Shown one piece after another: positions 25,838-33,527 of a stretch of 64,000 bases of DNA. Within the stretch, counting starts at the first letter, position 1, and the number at the start of each line of letters is the position of its first letter. Origin of the DNA: Arsukibacterium tuosuense (GTDB lineage Bacteria > Pseudomonadota > Gammaproteobacteria > Enterobacterales > Alteromonadaceae); assembly GCF_900215315.1 (NCBI RefSeq), contig NZ_OBEB01000004.1, forward strand, positions 186,001-250,000, in the 5' to 3' direction. The notes below the pieces were generated by a model. The model was given only the letters and a program-made list of their open reading frames with translations. It searched no databases and was not told where the DNA came from. The position numbers and the translations under genes are program-made.

Positions 25838-27223
25838 ATGAGCAGTAATAAAGACAAGCAAGTCGCCGGCCTGAAAATGCCACCGCACTCTATCGAAGCT
25901 GAGCAATCTGTGCTGGGCGGTTTAATGCTGGATAATCAGGCTTGGGACCGGGTGTCAGAAAAGGTCGTTGAGCAGGATTTTTACCTGCGTTCGCACCGTT
26001 TTATCTTCAGCGCCATGGCGCGGATTGCCGAAGCGAATCAGCCCATCGATTTAATTACCGTATCCGAAGCACTGGAAGCGAACCAGCAACTGGACGATAT
26101 CGGCGGCTTTGCTTATTTGGGTGAGATTGCCAAAAATACTCCCAGCGCCGCCAACATTATGGCCTACGCCGATATTGTGCGGGAGCGGGCTGTGGTGCGC
26201 GATATGATTGCGGTAGCGCATGATATCGCCGATGCCGGCTACGATACTCAGGGTCGCACCAGTGCCGAATTGCTGGACTTCGCGGAAAGTAAGGTGTTTA
26301 AAATTGCTGAACAGCGGGCTAATGCCAATGAGGGGCCGGAGCCGATTAACAATATTCTGGCCAAAACCATCGACAAAATTGATGCGCTGTTCCGCTCACC
26401 GCAAACCGGTATTACCGGTTTATCTTCAGGTTATATGGACCTGGATAAAATGACTAATGGCTTTCAGCCATCTGATTTAATTATCGTCGCAGCCCGGCCA
26501 TCGATGGGTAAAACCACCTTTGCCATGAACCTGTGTGAGCATGCGGCGATTACCAGTGACAAGCCAGTACTGATATTCAGTCTGGAGATGCCCTCAGATC
26601 AGATTATGATGCGGATGCTGGCATCTTTAGGCCGGATAAACCAGACTAAAGTACGGACCGGCCAGCTGGAAGACGAGGACTGGGCGCGGTTATCGTCGGC
26701 TATTGAACTTCTGAACAGCAAAGGCAAGATGTATATTGATGACGCCTCTGGCCTGACGCCGACTGAGGTGCGCTCGCGTGCCCGGCGGGTGGCGCGGGAG
26801 CATGGTGGTCTGAGTATGATTATGGTCGATTATTTACAGCTGATGACAGTGCCGGGCTTAAGTGAAAACCGCACCCTGGAAATTGCTGAAATTTCCCGCT
26901 CGTTAAAATCGTTAGCCAAAGAGCTGAAAGTGCCGGTTATAGCGTTGTCGCAGCTAAACCGTGGCCTGGAGCAACGTGCCGACAAACGTCCGGTTAACTC
27001 TGACTTGCGGGAGTCGGGTTCAATCGAGCAGGATGCTGACTTAATTATGTTTATTTACCGGGACGAGGTGTACCACGAGGACAGCGCTGAAAAAGGCCTG
27101 GCTGAGATTATCATTGGTAAGCAGCGGAACGGCCCCATCGGTAAAGTGCGTTTAACCTTCCACGGTCACTTCTCGCGCTTTGACAATTATGCCGGCAGCG
27201 CCCGTTTTGAGGACGAGTATTAA
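25838..27223 (+). CDS. dnaB: Replicative DNA helicase DnaB
   Basis: DnaB is the hexameric 5'-3' helicase of the replication fork. An N-terminal helical domain begins PPHSIEAEQSVLGGLMLD. The RecA-like C-terminal domain has the Walker A region ARPSMGKTT, the Walker B MIMVDYLQLM and LSQLNRGLEQR. ATG at 25838 (461 residues) is chosen because AGGTG precedes it and the protein then begins SSNKDKQVAGLKMPPHS; an earlier TTG at 25793 would add 15 residues. It overlaps alr by one base (TAATG), so the two are coupled. Confidence 0.96.
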   Translation: MSSNKDKQVAGLKMPPHSIEAEQSVLGGLMLDNQAWDRVSEKVVEQDFYLRSHRFIFSAMARIAEANQPIDLITVSEALEANQQLDDIGGFAYLGEIAKNTPSAANIMAYADIVRERAVVRDMIAVAHDIADAGYDTQGRTSAELLDFAESKVFKIAEQRANANEGPEPINNILAKTIDKIDALFRSPQTGITGLSSGYMDLDKMTNGFQPSDLIIVAARPSMGKTTFAMNLCEHAAITSDKPVLIFSLEMPSDQIMMRMLASLGRINQTKVRTGQLEDEDWARLSSAIELLNSKGKMYIDDASGLTPTEVRSRARRVAREHGGLSMIMVDYLQLMTVPGLSENRTLEIAEISRSLKSLAKELKVPVIALSQLNRGLEQRADKRPVNSDLRESGSIEQDADLIMFIYRDEVYHEDSAEKGLAEIIIGKQRNGPIGKVRLTFHGHFSRFDNYAGSARFEDEY

Positions 27224-28305
27224 TGTCACGCCGGCCGGTAGCCCAAATTAATCTGGCTGCTCTGCGCCATAATTTACAACGGGTACAGCACCTGGCACCG
27301 GCCAGTAAGATATTGGCAGTATTAAAAGCCAATGCCTATGGCCATGGACTGGTACAGGTGGCTCAGGCATTAACCGGTGCTGATGCGTTTGCCGTGGCAC
27401 GGATAGACGAAGCACTGGCGCTGCGCACTGCCGGTATTGTTAAGCCAATAGTGTTACTGGAAGGGTTTTACGAAGCAGCTGAATTGCCAATACTGTTGGC
27501 GAACAACCTGCAAACCATCGTACATAATGAGCTGCAACTGCAGGCGCTGGAACAAACCGAGCTGGAAGGCCAGCTTAAAGTCTGGTTGAAAATAGACACC
27601 GGCATGCACCGGTTGGGCATCGCCCCGCAACAGTTTAATGAATTTTATCGTCGGCTGTGGCAATGCCCGACGGTACAGCCGGGCATCCGGCTTATGAGTC
27701 ATTTCTGCTGCGCCGATATGCCGGGCTCTGCTAAAACCGGCCAGCAACTGGCACAATTTCAGCAGCTTTGCGCCGATAAAGCCGAGCAACGCAGTCTGGC
27801 CAACAGTGCCGCTATCATTTGCCTGCCACAAAGCCATGGTGACTGGGTGCGTCCCGGCTTAATGCTGCATGGTATTTCACCGTTACCAGATCAACAAGGG
27901 CAGCATCATCAATTGCAGCCAGTGATGCGCTTAAGTAGCAGGCTGATAGCGATGCGAAAAATACAGCCGGGGGATACAGTAGGTTATGGCGCAAACTGGC
28001 AAACTGAAAAAGCAACCTGGGTTGGAGTCATCGCCATTGGTTATGGCGATGGTTATCCGCGGCATGCTGTGAATGGTACACCTGTCTGGCTGGCCGGGCG
28101 GGAAGTACAGCTGATAGGTCGGGTGTCGATGGATATGATTACTGTCAATTTAGGCCCTGAGCCAATGGAGTCCATCGGCGCAGAAGCGGTACTCTGGGGC
28201 CCGGAGTTAGCCATTGAGCGGGTGGCGCACTGCGCCGATACCATTCCATACGAGTTGTTATGTAATATTACCCCTCGGGTCGATTATCAGTATCTGACCG
28301 TTTAA
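27223..28305 (+). CDS. alr: Alanine racemase
   Basis: The PLP enzyme interconverts L- and D-alanine for peptidoglycan. The PLP lysine is Lys35 in LKANAYGHG, and the second catalytic base Tyr255 lies in VGYGANW, matching the numbering of other Alr proteins. GRVSMDMITVNLG is also present. The 360-residue length is standard. The ATG overlaps the dnaB stop. The dnaB-alr order is the same as in E. coli and many relatives. The gene converges on cheX with only 15 bases between and no clear terminator. Confidence 0.96.
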   Translation: MSRRPVAQINLAALRHNLQRVQHLAPASKILAVLKANAYGHGLVQVAQALTGADAFAVARIDEALALRTAGIVKPIVLLEGFYEAAELPILLANNLQTIVHNELQLQALEQTELEGQLKVWLKIDTGMHRLGIAPQQFNEFYRRLWQCPTVQPGIRLMSHFCCADMPGSAKTGQQLAQFQQLCADKAEQRSLANSAAIICLPQSHGDWVRPGLMLHGISPLPDQQGQHHQLQPVMRLSSRLIAMRKIQPGDTVGYGANWQTEKATWVGVIAIGYGDGYPRHAVNGTPVWLAGREVQLIGRVSMDMITVNLGPEPMESIGAEAVLWGPELAIERVAHCADTIPYELLCNITPRVDYQYLTV

Positions 28306-28320
28306 CTGCTACCCTGGCGA

Positions 28321-28785
28321 TTACTTATCAAAACTGACTTCAATATGTACTTTGCCAAACTCTGAATCGAACGGCATTAAAATAGTCGGTCCTTCGCATT
28401 TATGGGTAATTGTATGCGCTTTACCCGAGACGACTATTGGTGTCGCCATTGAAAACTCGTAGCCTTTATCACCTAAAATGCGTTTGGCGCCACCAGTAAC
28501 CATATTGGTAATTTCACCTACCATGTCGGTAACGTCAGCATTAATCGTTTTAGGTTTTTCACCGAGCATCCGGTACATGACTTCCAGCGCCAGTCCTTCT
28601 TCAAAACTTACTGAGAACGAACCTTTTATATCAGTACCGACCATGCCAATCAGGCCGGACACGTCACCCCGTGCTACTTCATCTTTTTTAATCCGGGGCT
28701 GGCCCGGGATAATAGTAGTGTTAGCCATGGTTGCTAAAACATTAACCAGAGAAGAGAGAAATGGATTTATATACTCAACATTCAT
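28321..28785 (-). CDS. CheX-type CheY-phosphate phosphatase
   Basis: The 154-residue protein belongs to the CheX/CheC-like family, which dephosphorylates CheY or other receiver domains. The catalytic ExxN motif is visible as GEITNMVTGGAK (Glu91, Asn94) in the single long helix. A second such pair is absent, as in CheX proteins. There is no signal peptide. No chemotaxis genes are adjacent, but motX lies 7.5 kb away. It is transcribed towards alr and shares the 102-base upstream gap with the end of zur. The target could be CheY or one of the receiver proteins encoded further on (inference). Confidence 0.85.
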   Translation of the reverse strand: MNVEYINPFLSSLVNVLATMANTTIIPGQPRIKKDEVARGDVSGLIGMVGTDIKGSFSVSFEEGLALEVMYRMLGEKPKTINADVTDMVGEITNMVTGGAKRILGDKGYEFSMATPIVVSGKAHTITHKCEGPTILMPFDSEFGKVHIEVSFDK

Positions 28786-28887
28786 GGAGCGCGCCTGTAA
28801 GTTATAAGATGGAATATACCAGCATGACTTTATAAGACTAGGAGCATTTTGCCCATCCTACAAGCCAGCTTATGGCTTTGCCGCTAT

Positions 28888-29328
28888 TTATGCAACTTGC
28901 TGGCATTTATGGCAAAAACCATGAGCTTCGATGGTTTGGTGCTTAATTTTAAAACCTTGTCCGGATGCCAGCGCACTGAATTCCTGGTGCAGCAGGGCAG
29001 AGTGTAATTCACTTACGCTGCCACAACTGTCGCAGATCAGGAGTTGCGCCGGGTGATGGTGGCCAAAGTGATGGCACAACAGAAAGGCGTTACTCGACTC
29101 AATTTTATGGATAAAGCCCTGCTCGGTCAGAAACTCCAGTGCCCGGTATATGGTAGCGGGTTTGGCTGCTGGCTCAGTTTGTTTTAATTGCTCCAACAGG
29201 TCATATGCACCCATACCGCCATCGGTTTGTGCCATTAACCGAAATACTTTTTCCCGAATGGCTGTAAAGCGTGCGCCGTTTTTTTCACAAATGGCTTTGG
29301 CCCGGGTTACTAATGATTCTGTTGACAT
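28888..29328 (-). CDS. zur: Zinc uptake regulator Zur (Fur family)
   Basis: Zur represses zinc-import genes when zinc is sufficient. An N-terminal winged helix (AKPATIYRALEFLTEQGFIHKIES) matches Zur rather than Fur, and the C-terminal dimerisation domain carries the structural zinc site with CDSC (Cys99, Cys102) and CHKC (Cys139, Cys142). Its closest pattern is E. coli Zur, including EAHGFC near the end. The 146-residue length is slightly short of E. coli's 171. It is divergent from dusA, as in E. coli. A candidate target is the MerC-like gene at 2297. Confidence 0.93.
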   Translation of the reverse strand: MSTESLVTRAKAICEKNGARFTAIREKVFRLMAQTDGGMGAYDLLEQLKQTEPAAKPATIYRALEFLTEQGFIHKIESSNAFLLCHHFGHHHPAQLLICDSCGSVSELHSALLHQEFSALASGQGFKIKHQTIEAHGFCHKCQQVA

Positions 29329-29492
29329 ACTTAATCTTATCTCCTGACAGCAGTCGTTGGCAGTGTAGCATATTGCTATTTAAGTTCCACGCACAGAGAC
29401 GGCTGATAATTAGCTGCAGGCAGTCAATTTTAGTGCTCTTTGCTGTACAATATCCGGCTTTACATTTATTACTCACAGCAGGTACGTGACTT

Positions 29493-30479
29493 TTGGCTAC
29501 TAAACCTATGGACCACAAATTTTCTGTTGCTCCGATGCTGGACTGGACCGACAAACATTGTCGTTACTTCCACCGGTTAATGACTAAGCATGCGGTACTG
29601 TATACCGAAATGGTAACTACCGGCGCGCTAATCCATGGCAAAGGCGATTATCTGGCGTTTAACCAGCAGGAACATCCGCTGGTATTGCAGTTGGGTGGCT
29701 CTAATCCTGCTGAGATGGCGCAGTGCGCAAAAATGGCGGAGCAGCGTGGCTATGACGCGGTAAATATCAATGTCGGTTGCCCGTCAGACCGGGTCCAAAA
29801 CGGCATGTTTGGCGCCTGCTTAATGGCGAAGCCTGAACTGGTAGCCAGTTGTGTTGGGGCAATGCTGGACACAGTGTCGATACCGGTTACGGTAAAAAGC
29901 CGGATCGGTATTGATGAGCTCGACAGCTATCAGTTTTTAACTGACTTCGTTGGCACTATTGCCGATGCTGGCTGCGAGCAGTTTATTGTCCATGCCCGCA
30001 AAGCGTGGTTAAAAGGCCTAAGCCCGAAAGAAAACCGGGAAATACCAGAGCTGGATTATCCGAGGGTGCACCAGTTGAAACAGGATTTCCCCCAACTTGA
30101 TATCAGCATCAACGGCGGTATCAAGACCCTGGATGATGTGCGGTACCAGCTACAACTCGTCGATGGTGTGATGGTAGGGCGTGAAGCCTACACTAATCCT
30201 TATCTGCTGAGCAAGGTTGACCATTTTATTTATGGCGAGGAGCAGCCGGTACTTAGTCAGCACGAATTAGTGCGGGCGATGCTGCCTTATATTGAGCTGC
30301 AAATGGAGCAGGGGGCGCGTTTCTGGCATATTGCCCGCCATATGTTGGGTTTGTTTCAGGGGTTGCCAGGTGCCCGGCTATGGCGACGTCATCTTAGTGA
30401 AAACGGCCATCTGGCAGGCGCGAGCTCAGAGGTATTGACCCAGGCGCTGGCGTTAGTTCCGGAACATCTTGCAGAATAA
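29493..30479 (+). CDS. dusA: tRNA-dihydrouridine(20/20a) synthase DusA
   Basis: DusA is an FMN enzyme that reduces U20 and U20a in the D loop of tRNA. The FMN barrel begins [17 protein letters not shown]. The [17 protein letters not shown] region carries the catalytic Cys (about Cys109), and the HARKAW and SINGGI motifs bind FMN and phosphate. It matches DusA rather than DusB or DusC. The start may be TTG at 29493 or ATG at 29508; neither has a strong Shine-Dalgarno. It is divergent from zur. No terminator is seen downstream. Confidence 0.95.
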   Translation: MATKPMDHKFSVAPMLDWTDKHCRYFHRLMTKHAVLYTEMVTTGALIHGKGDYLAFNQQEHPLVLQLGGSNPAEMAQCAKMAEQRGYDAVNINVGCPSDRVQNGMFGACLMAKPELVASCVGAMLDTVSIPVTVKSRIGIDELDSYQFLTDFVGTIADAGCEQFIVHARKAWLKGLSPKENREIPELDYPRVHQLKQDFPQLDISINGGIKTLDDVRYQLQLVDGVMVGREAYTNPYLLSKVDHFIYGEEQPVLSQHELVRAMLPYIELQMEQGARFWHIARHMLGLFQGLPGARLWRRHLSENGHLAGASSEVLTQALALVPEHLAE

Positions 30480-30638
30480 AACGATTAAGTAGTCGCTAGC
30501 TGAACCTGACATGAAGATTTTGACTAACATGGTGGTTAATTTAACTAATTTTTAGTTTTGCGTGTTTGATTAAAAAGTCGCCATTAATTGGCTTGAAAAT
30601 AAAGCTTTTTAAATCAGAATCTTAAGTTAATTAAAAAG

Positions 30639-30655
30639 TTGGCATAAGCTTTGTA
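30639..30655 (+). promoter_or_regulatory. Candidate sigma54 promoter (-24/-12)
   Basis: TTGGCATAAGCTTTGTA carries TGGCA at -24 and TTG at -12 with the exact sigma54 spacing. The -12 dinucleotide is GT instead of GC. It lies 51 bases before the start of the small secreted protein gene and inside a strongly AT-rich stretch of about 170 bases that could hold activator sites. Confidence 0.45.
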
Positions 30656-30705
30656 ATAGCTAAGTTGTAGTACCAACTAACTTAACTATTATGAAGGAAT
30701 ATAAC

Positions 30706-30966
30706 ATGAAAACTTTAGCTGCCCTTTCGTTAACTGCCGCTGTAATGCTGACTGCTACTCCAGTACAGGCTAACCCTGCTACTGAGGCGTTACAACAATT
30801 TGCTGCGAGTCAGTTAGCTGAACTTAAGGTTACCGTCGCCCAACAGGCACAACAGGCTCTGGAAAAAACTGCGGTAGAAGTCCGCCAGTTGTTTCAGGCA
30901 GAGACTCAGGTCGCCCAGCAAAAAGATGACGTTGCCAAAGCTGATTCCAAGCCTGCGGTAGAATAA
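30706..30966 (+). CDS. Small secreted Ala/Gln-rich helical protein, 86 aa
   Basis: ATG at 30706 is preferred over one at 30691 because AAGGA (30694-30698) is then well spaced. A signal peptide (about 1-22, MKTLAALSLTAAVMLTATPVQA) is followed by a mature part of about 64 residues, almost entirely Ala, Gln, Glu, Val and Lys. This is a single amphipathic helix likely to form a coiled coil in the periplasm. There is no cysteine. It is not a recognised family. It heads a two-gene unit with a 40-residue membrane protein (start four bases downstream) behind a sigma54-like promoter, which suggests an envelope-related, condition-induced role (inference). Confidence 0.75.
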   Translation: MKTLAALSLTAAVMLTATPVQANPATEALQQFAASQLAELKVTVAQQAQQALEKTAVEVRQLFQAETQVAQQKDDVAKADSKPAVE

Positions 30967-30969
30967 TCG

Positions 30970-31092
30970 ATGCTGACCGCAAGCAGTTTATTGCTGCTGT
31001 ATTTACTGCCCGTTGTCACTATCTTTTCGGCGTTTGTGTTGTGGAGTGTTCTTACGCCAGTTTTGATTTTATGGCAAAAAGCCCGGGGGTAG
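30970..31092 (+). CDS. Small single-pass membrane protein, 40 aa
   Basis: A short frame starts with ATG at 30970, three bases after the stop of the upstream small gene, and ends at TAG 31090-31092. The protein begins MLTASSLLLLYLLPVVTIFS, continues hydrophobic to about residue 34 and ends with the basic tail QKARG, so it would sit in the inner membrane with a basic cytoplasmic C-terminus. There is no strong ribosome binding site, so translation probably depends on the upstream gene. A hairpin overlaps its last codons. Composition and placement argue for a real gene, but homologues would need to be checked. Confidence 0.55.
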   Translation: MLTASSLLLLYLLPVVTIFSAFVLWSVLTPVLILWQKARG

Positions 31093-31111
31093 TTGTTCCG
31101 GGTTTTGCCAA
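31077..31111 (+). terminator. Probable terminator after the two small genes
   Basis: AAAGCCCGG can pair with CCGGGTTTT with one bulged base and a loop of about eleven bases, ending in a short T run. It overlaps the end of the 40-residue frame. Confidence 0.5.
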
Positions 31112-31196
31112 TTACCAGCGTATAACTTTGTGCTAAGTCGCTGTTCGCTGCCATGATTTGGTGTAAGATAAACCAAATTTGTTAAGGGAGCGTGAC

Positions 31197-31634
31197 ATGA
31201 TTCGACGAGCTGCTTTATTATTGACTGCTGTTTTCTGTCTGATTAGCGTGCCAGCTATGGCGACAGAGTTAACGGTGACAGACGGTCAGGTCAGAGTGCC
31301 TATGCCAGGGCGAACCGTCACAGCAGGCTACTTCACCATCAATAACAATACTGCAAATGCAGTCAGCCTGATGTCAGCAGCAAGCACTGCGTTTGAACGT
31401 GCTGAGTTGCATCAGCATAGCCATCAGGATGGCGTAATGCGCATGGAGCAAGTTGCCGACATCGAAATTGCAGCTAATGCCAGTGTCAGCCTGCAGCCGG
31501 GTGGTTTACATCTGATGCTGTTTAACCCGGTACAGCCCTTACTTGCAGGTGAAAGCGTTACTGTTACTTTAAATTTCAGTAATGGTCAGCAAATTGAACT
31601 AAGTATGCCGCTCACCGAAATGCCACGTCGCTAA
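31197..31634 (+). CDS. Periplasmic copper chaperone PCuAC (DUF461) family
   Basis: PCuAC proteins deliver Cu(I) in the periplasm, for example to cytochrome oxidase. The 145-residue precursor has a signal peptide (about 1-23, cleavage after MAMA-type AMA|TE). A metal-binding pattern follows: a His- and Met-rich stretch ELHQHSHQDGVMRMEQV and then PGGLHLML, matching the H...M...HxM ligand set. ATG at 31197 is supported by AAGGGAG. A DUF2333 gene follows after nine bases and the barrel gene after five more, so the three are probably one transcript. Confidence 0.88.
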   Translation: MIRRAALLLTAVFCLISVPAMATELTVTDGQVRVPMPGRTVTAGYFTINNNTANAVSLMSAASTAFERAELHQHSHQDGVMRMEQVADIEIAANASVSLQPGGLHLMLFNPVQPLLAGESVTVTLNFSNGQQIELSMPLTEMPRR

Positions 31635-31643
31635 GGATTAACT

Positions 31644-32621
31644 ATGAACAAGCGCAATATTACCTTCCTGATTACAGGCCTGGTGCTATTTATTTTTGTC
31701 GTGGTCAGCTGGTGGGTAAGCCGTGAACCTTCGGTTATTGCAGAGGAAATCAAGCAGGCACGGCAAGCTAATAATGTCGCGCCAACAGTGGGTTACACCA
31801 CGACAACAGCATTAATAAAAGTAACTGAAACCTTGTTGGATAAACCTGGTGGTTATCTGGCTAATGATATTTTGCCACCTTACAGCATGCTTGATAATAT
31901 GCCGGCGTGGGAGTTTGGCGTACTTGAGATGTCCCGTGATCTGGCGTTGGCGTTTCGTAAAGACTTCAGCCGCTCACAATCTCAGTCAGCTGAAAATGAA
32001 TTTTTAAAAGTTGCCCAACCTCAATTTAATATTGACCATCGCAGCTGGGCTATTCCCAGCGCTGAATCTGAATATCGTAAAGCTGTCGAGCAGCTCTACT
32101 TATACCGCGATGCTTTGTCTGATAGCAGCACTGCCGGTAGCCAATTTTATGCCCGGGCCGATAACCTGCGAGATTGGCTGAAGAACGTTGAAAAACGATT
32201 AGGCAGTTACTCTCAGAGGCTAAGTGCCAGTGTCGGTCAGGATCGTCTGAATACTGATCTTGCCGGCGACGCCAGTGCCCGTCAGTCTACTATTGGCCCC
32301 CGTCATCAGGTGGTTAAAACCAGCTGGTGGAAAATTGATGATGAATTTTACGAAGCCCGGGGCGCAGCCTGGGCATTATTGCATTACCTGAAAGCGGTCG
32401 AGGTTGATTTTGCTGAAGTGCTGCACCGGCGCAATGCTATGGTCAGTTTGCAGCAAATTATCCGGGAGCTGGAAGCGACTCAGCAGCCAATCTGGAGTCC
32501 GATGGTTTTAAATGGCAGCGGCTTTGGTTTGCTGGCTAACCATAGCCTGGTAATGGCAAACTACATTTCCCGGGCAAACGCCGCATTAATAGATTTATCA
32601 GAACTATTGACCCAAGGATAA
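31644..32621 (+). CDS. DUF2333 family protein, 325 aa
   Basis: The protein has one N-terminal transmembrane helix (about 7-24, ending WWVS) and a large soluble, mostly helical domain on the periplasmic side. The segments GGYLANDILPPYSMLDNMP and WEFGVLEMSRDLA match the DUF2333 family, whose function is unknown. It stands between a copper chaperone and an outer-membrane barrel gene with very short spacing. The family spans inner membrane to periplasm, so a role in envelope maintenance is plausible but not shown. Confidence 0.8.
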   Translation: MNKRNITFLITGLVLFIFVVVSWWVSREPSVIAEEIKQARQANNVAPTVGYTTTTALIKVTETLLDKPGGYLANDILPPYSMLDNMPAWEFGVLEMSRDLALAFRKDFSRSQSQSAENEFLKVAQPQFNIDHRSWAIPSAESEYRKAVEQLYLYRDALSDSSTAGSQFYARADNLRDWLKNVEKRLGSYSQRLSASVGQDRLNTDLAGDASARQSTIGPRHQVVKTSWWKIDDEFYEARGAAWALLHYLKAVEVDFAEVLHRRNAMVSLQQIIRELEATQQPIWSPMVLNGSGFGLLANHSLVMANYISRANAALIDLSELLTQG

Positions 32622-32626
32622 GCAGA

Positions 32627-33400
32627 ATGAATAAAAATAGCATCATTAAAGCCACGTTATCGTTAGTGCTCGGTTCAGCCGTGATAATGGGCCAGGCGTC
32701 TGCTGACACCTTGCTGGGGGTTTACGTTGGTGGTGATGGCTGGCGCACAGATGTAACCGGAAGTTTTGGCAACAGCGAACCAGCGCCAGACTTTAATTTT
32801 AACAGTAAAACGCAGGGTTCATATTTCATAGCCCTTGAGCATCCAATACCGGTACTTCCCAATATCCGACTGGCTCACAATCAACTTGAAGCTGAAGGTA
32901 TGTCACGAATCGACGGACAGTTTAGCTTTGCTGGTGAAGAATTTACAGTGAATACCAGCGTCGCCAATCGGGTCGACCTGACTAATACCGATATTGTGCT
33001 GTACTACGAAATACTCGATAACAGTATTGTTGCACTCGATATCGGGGTAAATGGTAAGCATATCAAAGGGTCGGCTTCAGTTGAGGAGCAGACCCAGAAC
33101 GGTTTACAGGGCGAGGAGTCGGTGTCGCAATGGTTGCCCCTGTTGTATATCAACAGCAAAGTTGGTTTGCCGCTAACTGGTTTAGACGTGTTTGCTCAGG
33201 GCAGCTATATCGGTTGGAGTGACAGTCGTATGTACGATGTTCAAGCTGGCGTTGCGTATGAGATTATCGATTCTTTAGCCGTTGATGTCAGGCTGAAACT
33301 GGGATATCGGGCAGTTAATCTGCGTCTGGATGACCTCGACAATTTATACAGTAACCTTGATTTTAAAGGTCCATTTGCTGGTATTGAGCTGCACTTTTAA
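32627..33400 (+). CDS. TIGR04219-type outer-membrane beta-barrel protein
   Basis: A signal peptide (about 1-26, ending QASA) precedes a mature domain of alternating polar and hydrophobic residues with many aromatic girdle residues. The sequence ends in Phe (FAGIELHF), the usual C-terminal signature of outer-membrane barrels recognised by BamA. The length of 257 aa and the LGVYVGGDGWRTDVTG opening fit the TIGR04219 family. The function of this family is unknown. It is the last gene of the PCuAC-DUF2333-barrel unit. Confidence 0.82.
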   Translation: MNKNSIIKATLSLVLGSAVIMGQASADTLLGVYVGGDGWRTDVTGSFGNSEPAPDFNFNSKTQGSYFIALEHPIPVLPNIRLAHNQLEAEGMSRIDGQFSFAGEEFTVNTSVANRVDLTNTDIVLYYEILDNSIVALDIGVNGKHIKGSASVEEQTQNGLQGEESVSQWLPLLYINSKVGLPLTGLDVFAQGSYIGWSDSRMYDVQAGVAYEIIDSLAVDVRLKLGYRAVNLRLDDLDNLYSNLDFKGPFAGIELHF

Positions 33401-33468
33401 TTGGGTAATTAATCCTGCACAACACTATTAAAATAATGCCGCCGGTCTGGCGTGCTGTGGTACAACCC

Positions 33469-33497
33469 TTGTTGCTACTGCAAAATCACTTTATAGT
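33469..33497 (+). promoter_or_regulatory. Promoter of the hybrid receiver protein gene
   Basis: TTGTTG (33469-33474) and TATAGT (33492-33497) are separated by 17 bases. The predicted start of transcription near 33504 leaves a short leader before the TTG start codon at 33528. Confidence 0.55.
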
Positions 33498-33527
33498 AAC
33501 TTTATTCTGAGTGACGGCTGCATCATT

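Noticed and set aside
28786-28860. Possible sigma28 (flagellar) promoter upstream of cheX on the minus strand
   Set aside because: TAAAGTCA is present, but the GCCGATAA part is not found at the required spacing; only ordinary TATATT-like -10 sequences are seen.
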